The translations under genes and the position numbers were made by a program. From assembly GCA_963678705.1 (NCBI GenBank), contig OY783209.1, positions 5,084,001 to 5,148,000 of the forward strand: a stretch of DNA of 64,000 nt, read 5' to 3'. This document shows positions 1 to 11,887 of the stretch, one piece after another (within the stretch, counting starts at the first letter, position 1; the number at the start of each line of letters is the position of its first letter). The notes beneath the pieces are model-generated. The model was not told where the DNA came from. It did not search any database and saw nothing but the letters and a program-made list of their open reading frames with translations. This DNA is from Panorpa germanica (Eukaryota > Arthropoda > Insecta > Mecoptera > Panorpidae).

Positions 1-180
1 GAAGATAAACGTGAAGAAAAACCTACTGCAGGAAGAGTAGGGTGTCTCTGCAAGTGTACAGAGAAACCCGTAAAAGAAGATGGGAGCGCATGTGATACTG
101 ATCATGATGAATGTGTATATTGTGCAAATGGCAATGGAGGATGGGTAACTGAACCAACACGAAAACGTAAACCTCAATAA
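1..180 (+). CDS. C-terminal part of an unidentified Cys-rich protein (5' end outside window)
   Basis: Frame 1 is open from the left edge to a TAA at 178-180, giving 59 residues. The product is hydrophilic, with a CLCKC cluster near residues 15-19, a second Cys group (C..C..C) near residues 31-41 and a basic tail ending RKRKPQ. I do not recognise the family. It is probably the last exon of a gene entering from the left, because two AATAAA signals follow at once and the sequence turns AT-rich and full of stops. A possible splice acceptor (CTACTGCAG) ends at base 31, so the first 31 bases could be intron. A chance open frame is the alternative, but base composition is less AT-rich here than in the flank. 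Confidence 0.4.
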   Translation, partial: EDKREEKPTAGRVGCLCKCTEKPVKEDGSACDTDHDECVYCANGNGGWVTEPTRKRKPQ

Positions 181-193
181 AGTATTTAATAAA
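177..193 (+). other. Overlapping polyadenylation signals
   Basis: AATAAA occurs at 177-182, overlapping the TAA stop, and again at 188-193. Further A/T-rich AATAAA-like words lie near 280-290. The position right after the open frame supports a gene 3' end. Confidence 0.4.
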
Positions 194-315
194 AGTTTAA
201 AGTTATTTCAACAAAACCAATCAGTAACTAGAATTAAACAATGCTATTATTGAAAATTTATTATCAAGAATTATACAAATAAATAAAATATATCTATATT
301 TTTTGTTATATTCTA

Positions 316-1176
316 CAGTAAAAGCTCCTTATTCGCGGGGTATACGGTCCGTAAATATGCCGCGAATACAGAAACCGCGAATATGGAATGGTAATTAGTA
401 TGGAATTATAGGGGATACGTTCCAAGGTACCAAAATGAAACCAATATGTATGAAAATAATATAAATTTATTGCTAAATTCTAAATTAAAATAAATCATTT
501 TCGTCAGATTTAGGCAAGGGTTTAAAGAATTTAGTAATTTTTTCTTGCTTTGCTGCTTTTAAGAGGTCATTAAATTCTGATTGATATTGAGCTGTAGCAT
601 CAATAATTTGCCGTTTAAAAATAAGGCTCCTTTCCATAGATGGATCAATATTCACGAAGAAATCACAAAGATCATTTGCCCTACGTAAACCTTCACTCAG
701 ATTTTTTAAGTTAAAAGTCACCTTTTCAGTGGTTGCTGAAGGCTCTTCTTCAGTGGAATGTGGAGTTAACATTTCCTCTAAGTCGGTTTCGGTCAACTCA
801 TCTTGCGAATCAAACAACTCTTGGATGTCACTTGGTTCTATCTGTTCGAAGCCATCTCGTACTATTCCATTTGCAACGTGAACAACATTTTCAGTTAAAG
901 ATTGAATTTGCTCAGATTCATCATCATTTCCGGCAATTAAAGTAGGCCACAGTTTTTTCCAGCATTATTTCAATGTGCTTGGCTTCAGTTCATCCAACGA
1001 TTCTTTTATGTTAACAATACATCCGAAACGAAACCGAATCCGTTTCTGTTTAGGTACCGATTGCATCCGCGAATAGTGAAATTTTTAGCCGCGAATACAG
1101 AAACTGGGTTGCAATTTTTTTACCCGCGAATAATGAAAACGCGAATAAAGAAACCGTGAATAAGGAACTTTTACTG
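316..1176 (-). mobile_element. Tigger/pogo-type DNA transposon, internally deleted
   Basis: The ends are inverted repeats of about 24 bp: CAGTAAAAGCTCCTTATTCG at the left and its near-complement ending CTTTTACTG at 1176. Both are flanked by TA (314-315 and 1177-1178), the target duplication of the Tc1/mariner/pogo superfamily. The subterminal DNA has the repeated CGCGAATA-type words usual for Tigger elements. The element is 861 bp, too short for a full transposase gene; only the C-terminal part of the coding region remains, on the minus strand. Confidence 0.85.
485..1015 (-). pseudogene. Tigger/pogo (DDE_1 / CENP-B-like) transposase, C-terminal remnant
   Basis: Reading the minus strand from 1015, the frame runs through ESLDELKPSTLK, a TAA stop at 965-967, then CWKKLWP, and on through an acidic stretch (EQIEPSDIQELF, DELTETDLEEM) to a C-terminal segment with KNLSEGLRRANDLCDFF, NIDPSMER and KQEKITKFFKP, ending at 485. 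Both the CWKKLWP motif and the closing K-x-x-x-I/L-x-x-F-F motif are typical of Tigger transposase tails. The DNA-binding and catalytic DDE parts are absent and the frame contains a stop, so this copy cannot encode an active enzyme. Confidence 0.8.
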
Positions 1177-1355
1177 TACTTATTTAAATCTAGGATGCCA
1201 ACTCTAATACTTATATATATAGATATAAACAAAATTGTGGTTAAAATTTCTTTATAGGTTTTTATTTTGTAATATGGAATTAACAGAATAAAAATAAACA
1301 TTTGTTCAAAAGAAAGTTATGTTATAAGTGAAAGTTATATTTATTTGTTTATATT

Positions 1356-1434
1356 TTTGCGCGATTCGTATGGTGGCTCGAAAACGGCTCCGTAATAAAA
1401 AAAATAAACAAACTTTTACTTCGAACATTATAAT
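1356..1434. repeat. Rearranged fragment of the 44-47 kb repeat family
   Basis: Bases 1358-1390 match, in reverse complement, the segment near 45917-45950 that reads GGAGCCGTTTTCGAGCTACC. They are followed in direct orientation by an A-rich stretch and GAACATTATAATACAGG, which matches the 3' end of that family. The mixed orientation implies a rearranged insertion. Confidence 0.45.
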
Positions 1435-1464
1435 ACAGGATTTCTACTTAGCTATTATTATTGG

Positions 1465-1556
1465 GAGAAACTGAACTGCAAATGAACTCTTCCATGACAA
1501 AAAAAACATACGCATCTTCAATATGATGGCAAAGTGATTCCAAAATGTTTACTGGG
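1465..1556 (+). repeat. 3' fragment of short element with CCCAGTAAAC termini
   Basis: This piece matches the last roughly 90 bp of the family seen at 1755-2008, 25099-25252, 32556-32737 and 50928-51189. It includes the CATCTTCAATATGATG motif and the closing CCAAAATGTTTACTGGG. Confidence 0.7.
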
Positions 1557-1625
1557 TTATTTTACATGATAAATATTTCTAAAAAATTAATTAAGGAACA
1601 GTGGGAGAAAATATTTATGCATATC

Positions 1626-1666
1626 GCTAGACGCTGTGTCTCTGGGTTAGTTCTTCGGACCAGAGC
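1626..1666 (+). repeat. Possible tRNA-derived SINE fragment
   Basis: The run CTAGACGCTG...GTGTCTCTGGGTTAGTTC...GGACCAGA resembles the reverse complement of 16129-16173, which has a T-arm/B-box-like GGGTTTGATTCCCGGACC. Only the 3' half of a tRNA-like unit is visible. Weak evidence. Confidence 0.3.
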
Positions 1667-1754
1667 TATACTTTCTAAGCTTGGTTGTTATTAAGATAAA
1701 TTGATTAAGTGCATAAATAATCATAAACTTATTAGATAGCGGTGTAAGTAACAA

Positions 1755-2008
1755 CCCAGTAAACAATTTGGTAAAGTGCCCTATTTAGTGACGTTTCTAT
1801 CACTATTTCACTTCAATTATAGTTCGCCTCAACTTTATCTTCATTTGTATTCCGACAGGTGGAGTAATTTCGCTATTTGTAGTCGATAAAGTAGACATTT
1901 TATATGAAAAAATGTGAGAAACTGAGCTATAAATGAACTCTTTAATGACTAAAAAATCATGACGCATCTTCAATATGATGTCAAAGTGACTCCAAAATGT
2001 TTACAGGG
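1755..2008 (+). mobile_element. MITE-like element, CCCAGTAAAC family, full-length copy
   Basis: It begins CCCAGTAAACAATTTGG and ends CCAAAATGTTTACAGGG, which are inverted repeats of one another. The roughly 254-bp body recurs at four other places in this window in both orientations. There is no coding capacity. I could not see a convincing target duplication. Confidence 0.75.
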
Positions 2009-2928
2009 AAGGCACCACAATAACTGCCAATTTAGTGGGACATGGTCTGCGATAGAACTCAGTATCTGAATTAGGAATATGTTAAAGAGGTGCAAAAAAT
2101 AAACATATTAAAAAGTCATAAAGTTCCTGCTAAATTCTACAGCATCCTGTGTACTTAGTTATGCTGTATAAGTCCTCATATTTATGTTCTAATTAAGCAA
2201 AGCTCTTTTCATTTAGTATTCTGTTGTTTTTGTCATTAGAAAACACCTCCTGTGTATTCTTAATACAAATCTCATGAGATAGAGGTCTCTAGTTATTCCT
2301 TGTGTCCATGCCTTCACTCATGCAGCACCATGTACATTATATGGCTTGACCAGAGCCGCATTTATAGACATCCAGTTCTGTAAATTATAACTGAGTAGAA
2401 ATATAAAGTCGTGAGCTAAAATAGAAGTGAGCTATACTAATTTTTGAGGTTAGGAACATTCACTATATTAAATGCGTCACTGTTCTTGACTATTGCATTC
2501 TCCTCTTCCAGGAACTTGTAACGGTCCCCACGGAAATCGTTTTCCTTGTCTCTGCTCTCATTCCAATGGCTATCACTGAAATACTTCATACCAAAGTTAG
2601 ATTACTTATTACTTTTAGTAAAAAAAAACTTTTAATGTCTGTGAAAATATTTCTAGAGATCGTGCCAAACAATTCACTTTATTCGTGAGAGAGCTTATAT
2701 CTAAATCTATCTATTAAACCGTTAACTTAATATCTTGTAGTTTTCTTTATATAATCTTTAACATTTTTTATTAAAACATTCTTTACTATGAATTTTTGAC
2801 AAAAGTATTTTCGATCTGATACTTTCTTAGACTTTTTCCGTCAATTCTTTTAAAACAATTTCATTTTTATTATCATCATGATTCTTTTATCTGAATCTTA
2901 AACTGAGAAGTAAGACGAAAGTAAAGGA
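2009..2928. other. AT-rich intergenic DNA
   Basis: No coding frame, RNA gene or repeat shared with other parts of the window was recognised here. Confidence 0.5.
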
Positions 2929-2984
2929 GCGTTATTTGAGTTGCCATGAATTCAGGCGTGATTCTATAAATTAAATTTATTATT
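2929..2984 (+). repeat. 56-bp direct repeat, copy 1
   Basis: Starts GCGTTATTTGAGTTGCC and contains GAATTCAGGCGTGATTC. It is nearly identical to 3417-3472. Part of it (TTGCCATgAATTCAGGCGTaGAT-like) resembles the head of the 529-bp repeats at 11359 and 14017. Confidence 0.7.
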
Positions 2985-3104
2985 AGAAATTATTATATTA
3001 TTGTTTATTTATTTCTCAATTTATTTTCTTAGTTAACCAATGTTAAAGATCTATTTCAATACATTTCTTTATGTATACATTACAATTAAAATCTATCTTG
3101 CTTT

Positions 3105-3285
3105 AGTTTCTCCTCCTTCTCTCTCTTCTTTTGCTCATGACACCTACTCTTCTTAATGTGTCCTAATTTTTCCTCTTCCTTCTTGCACATCCTCTATACT
3201 TTCTCTTCCTCTTTTTCTCAACATCTACTTCCTGTTTCCTCATTCCACAGTCTTAACTAGTGATCATTCTCATTTCTTTCCCTTC
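3105..3285. repeat. Pyrimidine-rich low-complexity tract
   Basis: About 180 bases dominated by C and T (CTCCTCCTTCTCTC-type words) without a regular period, lying between the two 56-bp direct repeats. Confidence 0.7.
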
Positions 3286-3416
3286 CTGTTGTTCTTGCTA
3301 TATCATGTATTATAATTCACTTAATTCTTTCTCTTTACCCTTTACTGTTGTTGCAATTCTATGTCCCTTTCATTTATCATACTGCGTACCTTCCCACCAT
3401 CCTTGAACCATTTCAA

Positions 3417-3472
3417 GCGTTATTTGAGTTGCTATGAATTCAGGCGTGATTCTATAAATTGAATTTATTATA
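3417..3472 (+). repeat. 56-bp direct repeat, copy 2
   Basis: Differs from 2929-2984 at about two positions. The two copies flank the pyrimidine tract with a spacing of 488 bp. Confidence 0.7.
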
Positions 3473-6184
3473 AAAAATTATGAAATAGTTTTATGTCTAG
3501 TTTTATGTGACCTCTGACTTTGTCAGTAGAATGTAGTCGCATTAGCACACTTTATTATGATTCACGAAAAAGGCTACATATAAGAAAGAGAAACTCAGAT
3601 ATTTTAAATTTAATTAAACAATTTATCAAGTTAAAGTGTGACGGACGTAACCTCATTAAGAAATCGACAAATTTGAAAACGATGTTCGTGAAACTTGTCG
3701 CGAATATAACAAGCACATAATTGACATCCGTTGCTTTGCAACGGTGCGAATAGCTTAGCAATCGTATAGTTTTGATTAAAACAATTTCAAAATCAAATAT
3801 ATTCTTCATTAGAACTTAAGCTTATGATAATTGGATTACTTGGGCAAGTTTAATAAGATTTATAATTTAAGAGAATTAGGTTCCTTGAATAACAGCCTAT
3901 TGTGGAAAGGGAAGGGGGTTAGGAGAAGAGTGTGAAGGGTCTCCTACTCCTCCCCACTGGTATTAAACCGTTATTAATCTATTATTACGTTTGCATACCT
4001 ACGTGTAATTATAAAGTAAACTTAACTAGTTCAAATCCTCAAATAACATTTTACTGAAATTAATTCTCACAATACCTTTATCATATATCATTTGTTGGAG
4101 GTATACTGAGCTTACGTTGGCCATAGCGTCGTCGTCGTCGCTGTAGCCGTCCCGACGTCCTCCCATTTATAATCATACTAACGTTGTCGTACCTGCTAAA
4201 ACCAATTTCATTCTGTCACCTATTACACAGTAAAACATGTTTCCTATATAGCTAGGAATACTGATGTTTAAAATGTATTCACAGTGCTTTTCAACTAATG
4301 CAGCATTTCTTTACAACACTCACTTTTCAATTTCGCAATATTGCATATACTGTAAATATATCACGCTGAAGCAATTCTTTCGAAAATATCCATATGAATA
4401 ATATACCCACCACAACATGAATTAGGAAAAAATTTGCAGGTTAAGTATCATTCCCACTCACTACTTTAATTTAATTTTGTACTTTGTATTTAATCTAAAT
4501 TGTTTAGTCATTCACAGTACCATTTTTAATTTAGTTTATTTTTTAAGTTTTCTTAGCTTTATTAGAACCTTACAAGGTTCAATGTCTTAATATTAAATTA
4601 AGAAAAAATATATTATATTATAACCTCCAAAATGTTACAATCTGTCAAAATGCAGTAGGATTTACTTTTAAAAGAAGTTTAATGTCAGTTTTTGAAAAAT
4701 ATAGAAGTGAAAACAATTTCTATTACTAATTGTTATTAAAAATAGCAATTTTAATTATTTCACATACAATTTTGTCGAACTGTCAAAATTTATATGACTA
4801 ATAACTAAATAACTAACCTCAAATTAAAACAGGAAAATATACCGTTTGTCTGAAAAATTAATTTGAAACTTCGGCAGTCTGGTGTCAAGACCTGAACGCT
4901 ATCAGTCACTGTGCTATCACAATAATATTTAAATATATATACACAGAATTTAATTGCAAATTAATTAGCAATGTAAGTTAATAAATTACAAAATAAACGT
5001 AAATTACCTGCGCCTGGAACATATACAACAAAACATACGTTTTAATGTTAAAACAAAATTTCAATGTAATACCAAAAACCATTCAACCCTTGAACAATTA
5101 TATAAGACATAATGAATTAGATCACAATGGGGTATCTTCTAACACCCTCACTCCCACTCCCAACTCACTCCCTACCCCCTAAATGAGGTGTGGGCAATTC
5201 ATTTCGAGGGTAGAGATATGTCTGGGGATGATGTAGCGTTTATTCAGTGAATGGAATGGATAGGTAAAATGTCTTTACCATCGCGTTGTTCAACCAGGAC
5301 CGGGACTCTCATCCAGAGAATGGGATGCAGAATTATATGAATTGAAGAATAAGAAGAAGAATGTGATAATGTGGTGGTGTGGAAATTACCTGTATAAATT
5401 TAAGATATCAGGATAATAAGGATAAAGTTTTGTAGGCTGATATAAAGTATTATTTTAACAAGAATTTATGTATATGTATAGTCTGTTTAAAGAACGACTA
5501 AGCAGCTTAGTTAATGGAGGAAGATTACATAATTTTATTGGTATTATACAGTACGGTATGCCTCTCGAATAACGCGTGTTCAAACAGAACGAATTCATGT
5601 AATGCGATCAAAATATTATGGCAACCACATTTCTACAATGCGACTTTCTATAGAAATATTTCTAGTGCGTATATTTATTTATTAATGCCTGCCGCTAGGA
5701 TTTACATTCTTCTACTTTTAAATAGTCTTATTTTATTTCATTTTTCACTTAAATTAAACTTAATTCTATTCATAAATTTTAATCTTTGTTTGAATTTAGT
5801 TTTTAATTCGTGTTTGCTCTTTCTGTTTTCTACTCTTCTACTTTCTCATTTAGCTGACGTCTTCTTCATTTCCTCTCCTTTCTCCTCTTTATTTTAGTCA
5901 TCTGTTTATCCGTTTACAACTCCCATTCCTCTCTCTTAATGTTCCTCCTAAAAGCTCTACTATTGACAAACCCCAATGATTTTCAGATAGGACCAACTTT
6001 CAAACGATATATGTTTAAATTTCATAACATTTCGACTATTAGTTTACCAGTTACAGTGATTTCACAGTGTATTGATAAAACATTACTTGTTATTGGAAAA
6101 GAATACTGTAGTCCGAATAACACTTGCTAAACCATTGAACGGAATTTATTCCTATTAAAGTTGACTTATAAAAATATATATCGT
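3473..6184. other. AT-rich intergenic DNA with a short GTC-repeat patch
   Basis: Contains a small GTCGTCGTCGTCG run near 4127 and a pyrimidine-rich patch at 5805-5895. The longest frame here (5514-5897, 127 codons) is Leu/Phe/Ile/Asn-rich because the DNA is T-rich, and it matches no family I know. I do not call a gene. Confidence 0.5.
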
Positions 6185-6440
6185 TATACAAGGAAGTATA
6201 CAAAGAGTGAGGTAAAAGGCAGGAAAGGGAAAATAAAGTCTGAGAGGAAGAAAGAATAATACAAAGATAATAGAGGGTTTGTCGGGAGGAGTCAAGGAAG
6301 GCAAACGGTGAGAGACAGGAGGTACAGGTAAAAAGGAAGGAGAAGCAGGAAACGGTGATAAGGAAGGAGGTGAAGGAGAGGGTAAAGAGAAGAAGAAGCA
6401 GAAAATATTGTAAGAAAGAGAAAGGAAATAGTTAAGTTGA
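6185..6440. repeat. Purine-rich low-complexity tract
   Basis: About 250 bases of GGAAGGAGG/GAGAGG-type words on the plus strand, without a clear period. One of a recurring class in this window. Confidence 0.7.
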
Positions 6441-9400
6441 AATTCTATGAAAATCTAATTTGTATTTAATATTGCACGGCGACTATGCACGCAGTAGTTG
6501 AATAAAAAAGCGTGTTGTGATGCTAAAATTAGCATCAAAGTGCCATCTGCGATAAGTTTTACCAACTATGTACTCCATATAGCAGTAACCGAAAACCAAC
6601 TGCAATAAATTAGTCATAAAACAAAACACTTCTAGTTCCACGGCCGTGTCAATGTAGTGTGGTGTTGTTTTCTGATCGTTCTACTACAACGCCGCTTGCA
6701 ACAACGCGCCGCGCCGTCTGGTGATGGTTATTTGTAACTAATCCGTTCAGGGAGAGAGGTGGGGGTGGGGGCGTTGGCTCATGTTGTTACCACAGATGCT
6801 GGAAATTGAATTCTAATTCGTTAGTTAACATCACACCCTTTAAGTTACATTGTGCACCCTCTGAGTCTAAACACTGGTCTTGGAGAAACTATTAGATTAT
6901 CTTGTGGACAACATGTTGTTAGTTGGGTTGCTCAGCTTTCAGGGGTAAAAGTAAAGTTTATATTGTCTTGTTTGTAGTAAAAATAAAAGCAACTTGTACA
7001 ATACTTAAACTATGTTTTGTAACTAAGTATGCCTATGCATTCAGTGAAATATATTCAGAATTAATTTATAAGTACATGAACTATTCAGTTACAAAGCGAA
7101 TGTACTCGTAATAGAGCAGTTACTAATTGGTTATGTCCGGAAGAGGATTATTATTCCATTAACTGCTGCCTTTGATGTCATTGCCGTCAGATATACTAGT
7201 ATATAAATGTATACAATTATACTAGTTGCAATATTACATTTCAAAGTATGTAATATTGTATAAAATAACTTTAAGAGATCGACTATCCTGCTTGAAGATC
7301 GAACCACAGATTTTAATCATTGTACGGAGTATGTATTATACACTACACTATACTTCCTTCACTCTTAGAGGCTATGCGATTCCAGTCTTTATTGACCTTG
7401 AACTCGGGAGTTCGTGCAAAGATTGCATCTGAAATTTACATTTTACCTAAAAACAAATCGAATCTTTTAATTGAATACTAATTCTTAACTAACCAGGTGA
7501 AACAAATCTTTCACATTTATGCTTTCCAGTAATGCAAGTAATACTTATTTAATACTAACCAACATAGATAGAGAAGATAATAGCTAGGTTAAAACCCAGA
7601 CGCCTGATAACATACTGCCAGAATTACTTGTACATTATGCTTTGAAACTCTCCGCGTAGCTCGCAACCCAAATACTCAATGGTTCAATAGGTATGCTTAC
7701 TTGACCGTTGGCCGGTAGCTGACCAGTAATTATCTACCCTCAAGCTTTACTTGTTACACCCTAGAAATACAACCCTCTTATGAGGGTGTCCGAAAGCTTT
7801 GTAATGAAGATTAGAATATTTGGAACATTGTATAAATGTTTGTAATGGATTCTACTTACCTAGCTTAAGTATTTGAGCGTGTGTAGTGTAATAGAAGTAG
7901 TATATCGAAGATATTTCAGGCGCAGAAGCAGTAATTGTTGGTATTTAATGAATGATATGTATTAGTAATGTAAGGTAACGTAGCGTTTGAAGTAAGGTAA
8001 GTGGTCTAGAAAATTGCATTATAGACATCGTTAACTTTGAAGTGTTTTTAGAAAGAAAAAGGTTTTATTTAAAACTTGCGTAGTTTATTTATTAGATTTC
8101 AGTGTATTAGTCTAGTTAAATAAGAATTGAAACTCGGAATACAGACTGGAATATAATCCCATGACCTCTTTGTAAGATATTCAAGGTTGCAAAGAACTTC
8201 TTCGTGCAAATTATTTTTCTATAATTCCTGTAATTAACACCAGCGTTATAATACATAGCGATTCTATTCCACAGTTCAAAATTCCTGTACAGTTTCCACG
8301 AATTACAAAATCTCCAGAAATCAGAAGTACCAACTCTGAACTTTGAACTACAAAAACTTTTAATTTCCACATAACATTCTCTTTGTAATATAAATTAAGA
8401 TATAAATCTAAAGTATACGAATTATTTATAGATGAGAAAATAGCAATACAGAACTAATAAATCTTAATTATATGTTTTGCAAGAAGGAACAAAACAAGCA
8501 ACTAACCACCATTATAAAGAAGGGTTGAGGTGAATATTATGGCCACAAATTTACCGTCGGCGTCACCACAAAAACAGTCATTACAGAGCTCGTTAAATTA
8601 GTGCTGTAAATTTGCGTTACGTTAATATCAGTTATACGTGTAAATTAAGATTCGTGTTAAAATTAATAAATTATATTTTGAGTTAGTTTGTTGGAAAATA
8701 TCGCGAGTAACACACTAATATGACATGGCATTATCTCATAGATGGCACCACTAGTGACAGATCCATATGATTTTTAGATAACCTTTAAACGATATGTGTT
8801 AAAATTTCATGATATTGCAACTATTGGTTTATGAGTTATAGTGGTTTCTACTTTTGTTATTTTTCATGGATAAAATTTGAATTTAGTGTGTTGATAAAGA
8901 TTGCTTTTTAATAGGAAAAAATAGCGTCCAAGTAAAGCAATGGCTTGACAAGTATTATTCGAACTATGTTATATAGAGTAGAGCGACGTCTCAAAGAAAT
9001 AGAACCCTTTACTATTTTAAAATAACAAAAAGAAACGAGTGTTGTTTTTTATATAATACTAATTAGATAATTATATAAAGTAGTTTAGTAAATAATGTAA
9101 CAAGTTAATTAAATTTCTTGCTATAAGTGTAACAATGTATCATAGACATTTAATCTTAGATGCTTTCAGCTCTGATGTAGAAGCATATTTAATTGGAAAT
9201 AAATTCATGTTTTAATGCATTTTAATGCATTAGCTGCCAACGTCTTCCTCTTTGCTTAAAGTTTAATAGTTTATTACTATAAAAGAATATTGTTAAGGAA
9301 GGTGGAATCTACGTTGTTGTTGAATCGCTTTTTCAATATATCAAACCAAACTTAAGTTATATGCAGTTAAAAATTACCTAATTTCAAACTTAATTTTTAA

Positions 9401-11358
9401 ATATTTACAAAAAAAATATTTTTGTTTTATTTCAACAACGATCTAGTTTTAAACTTTATTTATCATTTTGTAAACTTTTTTTCTTCAAATTTTGATTATT
9501 GTACTTACACGACGTTGCCAGCCAACGCACTTTTTCCACTACAAAAATATTCACCGATAAATGCCCTTAACAGAGTGGTTATAACAAGAAATAGCAATAC
9601 TTTAAAAAGAGATAGCACGCTAGCACGAGGTTCGTAAAACAAGTTTCAGTAACTATAAAAATCAAACATTTGAATACTATTTAATATATGCCATAATTAA
9701 CATTATAAAATAAGATAAATAGAAATGCTATTCACTTTAGGCTAACTTTGGGGCGCTGTTTTCTTCAATAATATTTCGGCAATACTAAATAAGAATCATT
9801 TAGAATTTAGAAAAACCTCTAATTGCTTCCTTAGTAGTACCAGATTTCAAATCTTGGTGAAGTATCTCATTTATAGTGAACCGTAGTCAGGATGTAAATT
9901 TTTGAAGCACGTTTGAATGATAATCTCTCCCCTATAACTGGATGCTGTAAGTTTGCTTTTAAGTGGGATTGATAATCCTTCGTTAATTAAACCAAAATAT
10001 TTTTCAGAATTGCCCCTCACTTTTCGACATGCACAGTGGTATTTTCGACAAGAAAGATAAATCTAGTATACTATACAAGTACATTTATATTTAAACTATT
10101 TATTTTATCAAGAGAATATTTAAGAAAAAGTTGTGAAACATTAAAAATCCTTTTGAATAATATATGGTATGTTTATATACTATAATTGTTTAAACAAGTA
10201 TGGTCAAAAATGTAAGCGCATTTTCAAGTAATCTGCTGTTTTAAATGATTACTAATTTTCATTGAAATGCTTCACTTTATAGCGGTATAGCTCAATATCT
10301 GTCAGACACATTTTTATCTTAGGACGAACTGGTGAGAAGATACAGGAAGAATTTAAATTTATTACAGTTGATAAAAAAATAAATAGACCATTTTGATTTT
10401 GCGCGGGAGTTTTCTCCACTTGCACCTATATTTCCCTCTCGAGCCAATCCTATTTGTTAGCATGATTATCCTTCCTGTAAGCATGTGTCCGAAACTGCAT
10501 CATAAACTATATTATTTATTTAAAAACAACTCGAATACAACTTCACTACAGAAGAAACAAAAATACAACTTAAAAACAATAAAACTTTTTACAATAACTT
10601 TAATTAAAATAAAGTAAAATAATTTCATTTGTTCAAGTAACTTTAAGCTTTTAGTAGTCATACAGTTTATCAGATTTCTATTTCAAATCGAATTGAATTG
10701 TATTCTATTCTAGTGGAGCTTTTAAGCTCAGTAATCATACTTACATTCATATTACAAATATTTCCTATTGATTGTACTAGTCGTACTAGTTCGTTTAAGA
10801 TAAGTTTTCCTGATTCTTAGTACTCGTAGTTCAGTAAAGTTCCGTAGAAGCTTTTGGAGCAGCACTGCAGCTCTAACGCTATTAATAAAAGGATTACTTT
10901 ACTTTATAGAAATATTGGGAAGGATACTCAAGTATAGGGCACGCCATAAGAATTGTTAAATATTGTTTTTGAAATGAAAAGAGATAGTAGTTAAGACGGA
11001 CCCATTCTGTTTGAAGATGAAGAGAATGTTGTCTTTGAAGTAATTTGATTAATTTCTTTTGGGAAGAGACATTTGTTTAAAAAAAGTTTAATTTTTCTTA
11101 AAGTTTTAGGTTAAACAATTTAAAGAACAATTCAAAAAAGGAAGTTTAGGGCAAAATGCTTAACAATAAAAATATTGTGTCAGTAAATATAAATATATAT
11201 ATATTGCAGCACTTTCTTCAAATGGTTGTAATTCAGGAATATAAATTCATTCATACATTCTTAAAATATTCCTAAAACTATAATTAATAAATATAATTAA
11301 AACAATAGATTTTTTTTAAATATTTCAAGGTGGTGATAAAATAAAGCTAGAAATGTTG
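6441..11358. other. AT-rich intergenic DNA with one GC/CpG-richer spot
   Basis: Bases 6636-6720 are locally rich in CpG (GCGCCGCGCCG) and are followed by a G-rich stretch near 6750-6773. An imperfect stem lies at 7741-7801. The rest shows no coding frame I would support and no repeat shared with other regions. Confidence 0.5.
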
Positions 11359-11887
11359 TAGTGTTATTATTGTTGCCATCGAATCAGGCGTAGATTTATA
11401 TAGAAAATAAATGTATGTCTTTTAAAAGTACATTTTATTTTAAAACCAATTTAATAATTCTATTTGTATTTACAAATTTTAATTTGAAAACAATAAACAC
11501 TAGCGTATCGCGCCAGTCACGCAGGTGTTCTTTGCAGATTCTAATAACAATAAAGTATTAATTTATATTATAGAGTTTTTTTAAACTTTTGTTTAGATAC
11601 TTTATTGGTATTTTTAAAATGTTTACAAATTTAAATGCACGTATTCTATTTTTAGAACTGTTGTGTTTTTAATTTTTAAATGAAAACAAAAATTGTAAAT
11701 AACAAAAAATTTAAAATAATATTATTTATGCAGTTAATCATTATTTTTGAAATTACAATATACATTAATTTAAACGATTTTAAAAATTATTGTAAATATT
11801 TTATAGTATTTTAAAATTCATAGATTTAAGATGTTGAAAGAAATTCATAAAGTACCAAAATTTATTTTAGTGAATTCTTGCAAATAT
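11359..11887 (+). repeat. 529-bp interspersed repeat, full-length copy 1
   Basis: Starts TAGTGTTATTATTGTTGCC and ends TTCTTGCAAATAT. It shares the same boundaries and length with 14017-14545, at roughly 95% identity by eye. It contains a distinctive GC-rich core (GCGTATCGCGCCAGTCACGC). Two shorter copies lie on the other strand at 21208-21563 and 27863-28218. No open frame and no clear terminal inverted repeat. Confidence 0.8.

Noticed and set aside
5514..5897. 127-codon frame, mostly Leu/Phe/Ile/Asn
   Set aside because: Composition follows the T-rich DNA. No domain or splice context, and the start is not distinctive.
7741..7801. Imperfect hairpin with CAAGCTTT/AAAGCTTTG and ACACCCT/AGGGTGT
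   Set aside because: Short, with an unpaired stretch between the two stems and a competing CCCTC/GAGGG stem. Not beyond chance.
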